From Calliopsis andreniformis (Eukaryota > Arthropoda > Insecta > Hymenoptera > Andrenidae): DNA of 64,000 nt. The notes under the pieces are model-generated. The model made no database searches, was not told the origin of the DNA, and worked only from the letters and a program-made list of their open reading frames with translations. Positions 63,901 to 64,000 of this stretch are shown in pieces (position 1 is the first letter of the stretch; the number at the start of each line of letters is the position of its first letter). The DNA lies in assembly GCF_051401765.1 (NCBI RefSeq), contig NW_027480449.1, positions 1,798,001 to 1,862,000 on the forward strand, read 5' to 3'. The translations under genes and the position numbers were made by a program.

Positions 63901-64000
63901 GAAGATTGAGGATTGAGGATTGAAGATTGAGGATTGAGGATTGAGTATTGAGGGTTGACTACTGAGGGTTGAGGATTGAGTGTTGGGGATTGAGGATTGA

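Larger units (their letters stand above)
1..64000 (+). repeat. Degenerate heptanucleotide satellite array, (GAGGATT)n
   Basis: The window begins and ends inside the array and no non-repeat sequence interrupts it. The consensus cell is GAGGATT. Common variants change one position, for example GAAGATT, GAGTATT, GATGATT, GAGGACT, GAGCATT, GACGATT, GAGGTTT, GAGAATT, GAGGGTT. Six-base cells (GAGGAT, GAGGAC) are the commonest register slips. All cells lie in one orientation. The TGA formed at cell junctions closes all three + frames, while the - strand is open in all three and spells SSILNPQ, which explains every long open frame here. Perfect runs are short; the longest I noticed is about 12 cells at 63301-63385. 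What is seen is a repeat array; that it is eukaryotic heterochromatin is inference. Confidence 0.97.

Noticed and set aside
1..64000. CRISPR array
   Set aside because: The repeats are 7 bp, contiguous and degenerate; there are no unique spacers of regular length and no cas genes.
1..64000. Telomere repeat array
   Set aside because: GAGGATT is not any telomere repeat I know (TTAGGG, TTTAGGG, TTAGG and relatives), and it is far too degenerate and block-structured for telomerase-made DNA. A subtelomeric position is possible but not shown.
1..64000. Cyanobacterial STRR or Beggiatoaceae TAACTGA heptamer repeats
   Set aside because: The - strand cell CCTCAAT is one base from the STRR-type CCCCAAT as I remember it, but those repeats form short intergenic runs between genes. 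A 64-kb gene-free array does not fit. Similarity may be chance.
1..64000. tRNA, rRNA or other structured RNA genes
   Set aside because: With one strand nearly lacking C and all cells in one orientation, there is little scope for stable stems, and no conserved RNA motif was seen.
1..64000. Whole window as a pure assembly or sequencing artefact
   Set aside because: Thousands of distinct, ordered variants that recur together in distant blocks are not typical of sequencing error. Individual near-identical blocks (T1/T2, beta/gamma) could still be assembly duplications and need spanning reads.

Overview
The whole 64-kb window is one continuous, gene-free tandem array of a degenerate heptanucleotide, GAGGATT on the + strand (AATCCTC on the - strand), roughly 9,100 cells. 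Every part of it reads as heptamer cells with one or two substitutions each, or as occasional 6-nt cells (GAGGAT, GAGGAC). I found no inverted segment, no transposon, no tRNA or rRNA, no regulatory element and no credible gene. The + strand is C-poor and rich in G and A. The array is most simply read as satellite DNA from a repeat-rich, probably eukaryotic, heterochromatic locus. Nothing in it identifies the organism. Bacterial heptamer repeats are known (cyanobacterial STRR repeats, TAACTGA repeats in Beggiatoaceae), but as I recall they are short intergenic runs, so a bacterial origin would be extraordinary.

The long open frames on the - strand (up to 482 codons, for example 53943-55391) are artefacts of the repeat. 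Three heptamers make 21 nt, or seven codons, and because 7 leaves remainder 1 on division by 3, all three - frames spell the same heptapeptide, SSILNPQ. The + strand carries TGA in every cell and so is closed in all frames.

The real content is hidden long-range order. Each cell carries its own substitutions, so strings of cells act as barcodes. Reading them shows nested direct duplications. Left arm (1-12.7 kb): a ~4.4-kb block at 2681-7151 is repeated at 8507-12698 and contains a 1,102-bp tandem pair; a 454-bp tandem pair overlaps the right end of its first copy. Middle (about 16-54 kb): a higher-order repeat of about 9-15 kb occurs about three and a half times, at 17585-27341, 33603-39673, 41686-51193 and, partially, 51837-53950. 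Right arm (about 54-64 kb): a related but distinct family with a 1,589/1,596-bp tandem pair (58851-60446 and 60447-62045) and a 1,336-bp-spaced pair.

Two diverged cell strings recur across the window as landmarks. Element L (113 bp as bounded here, 15 cells in unbroken register, ending in GATATTCTATTGAG or a close variant) was found in 22 full copies and 17 copies of its last 39 bp, always in the same orientation and always the same length. Element N (core GATCTAGGATTGGAGATTG) was found at 37 positions. The order of L subfamilies defines the higher-order repeats. The array therefore appears to have grown mainly by copying long blocks (unequal exchange, replication-based or rolling-circle copying) rather than by recent slippage of single heptamers. 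Block boundaries are by-eye estimates, good to tens of bases. Offsets quoted to the base were measured on shared rare motifs.
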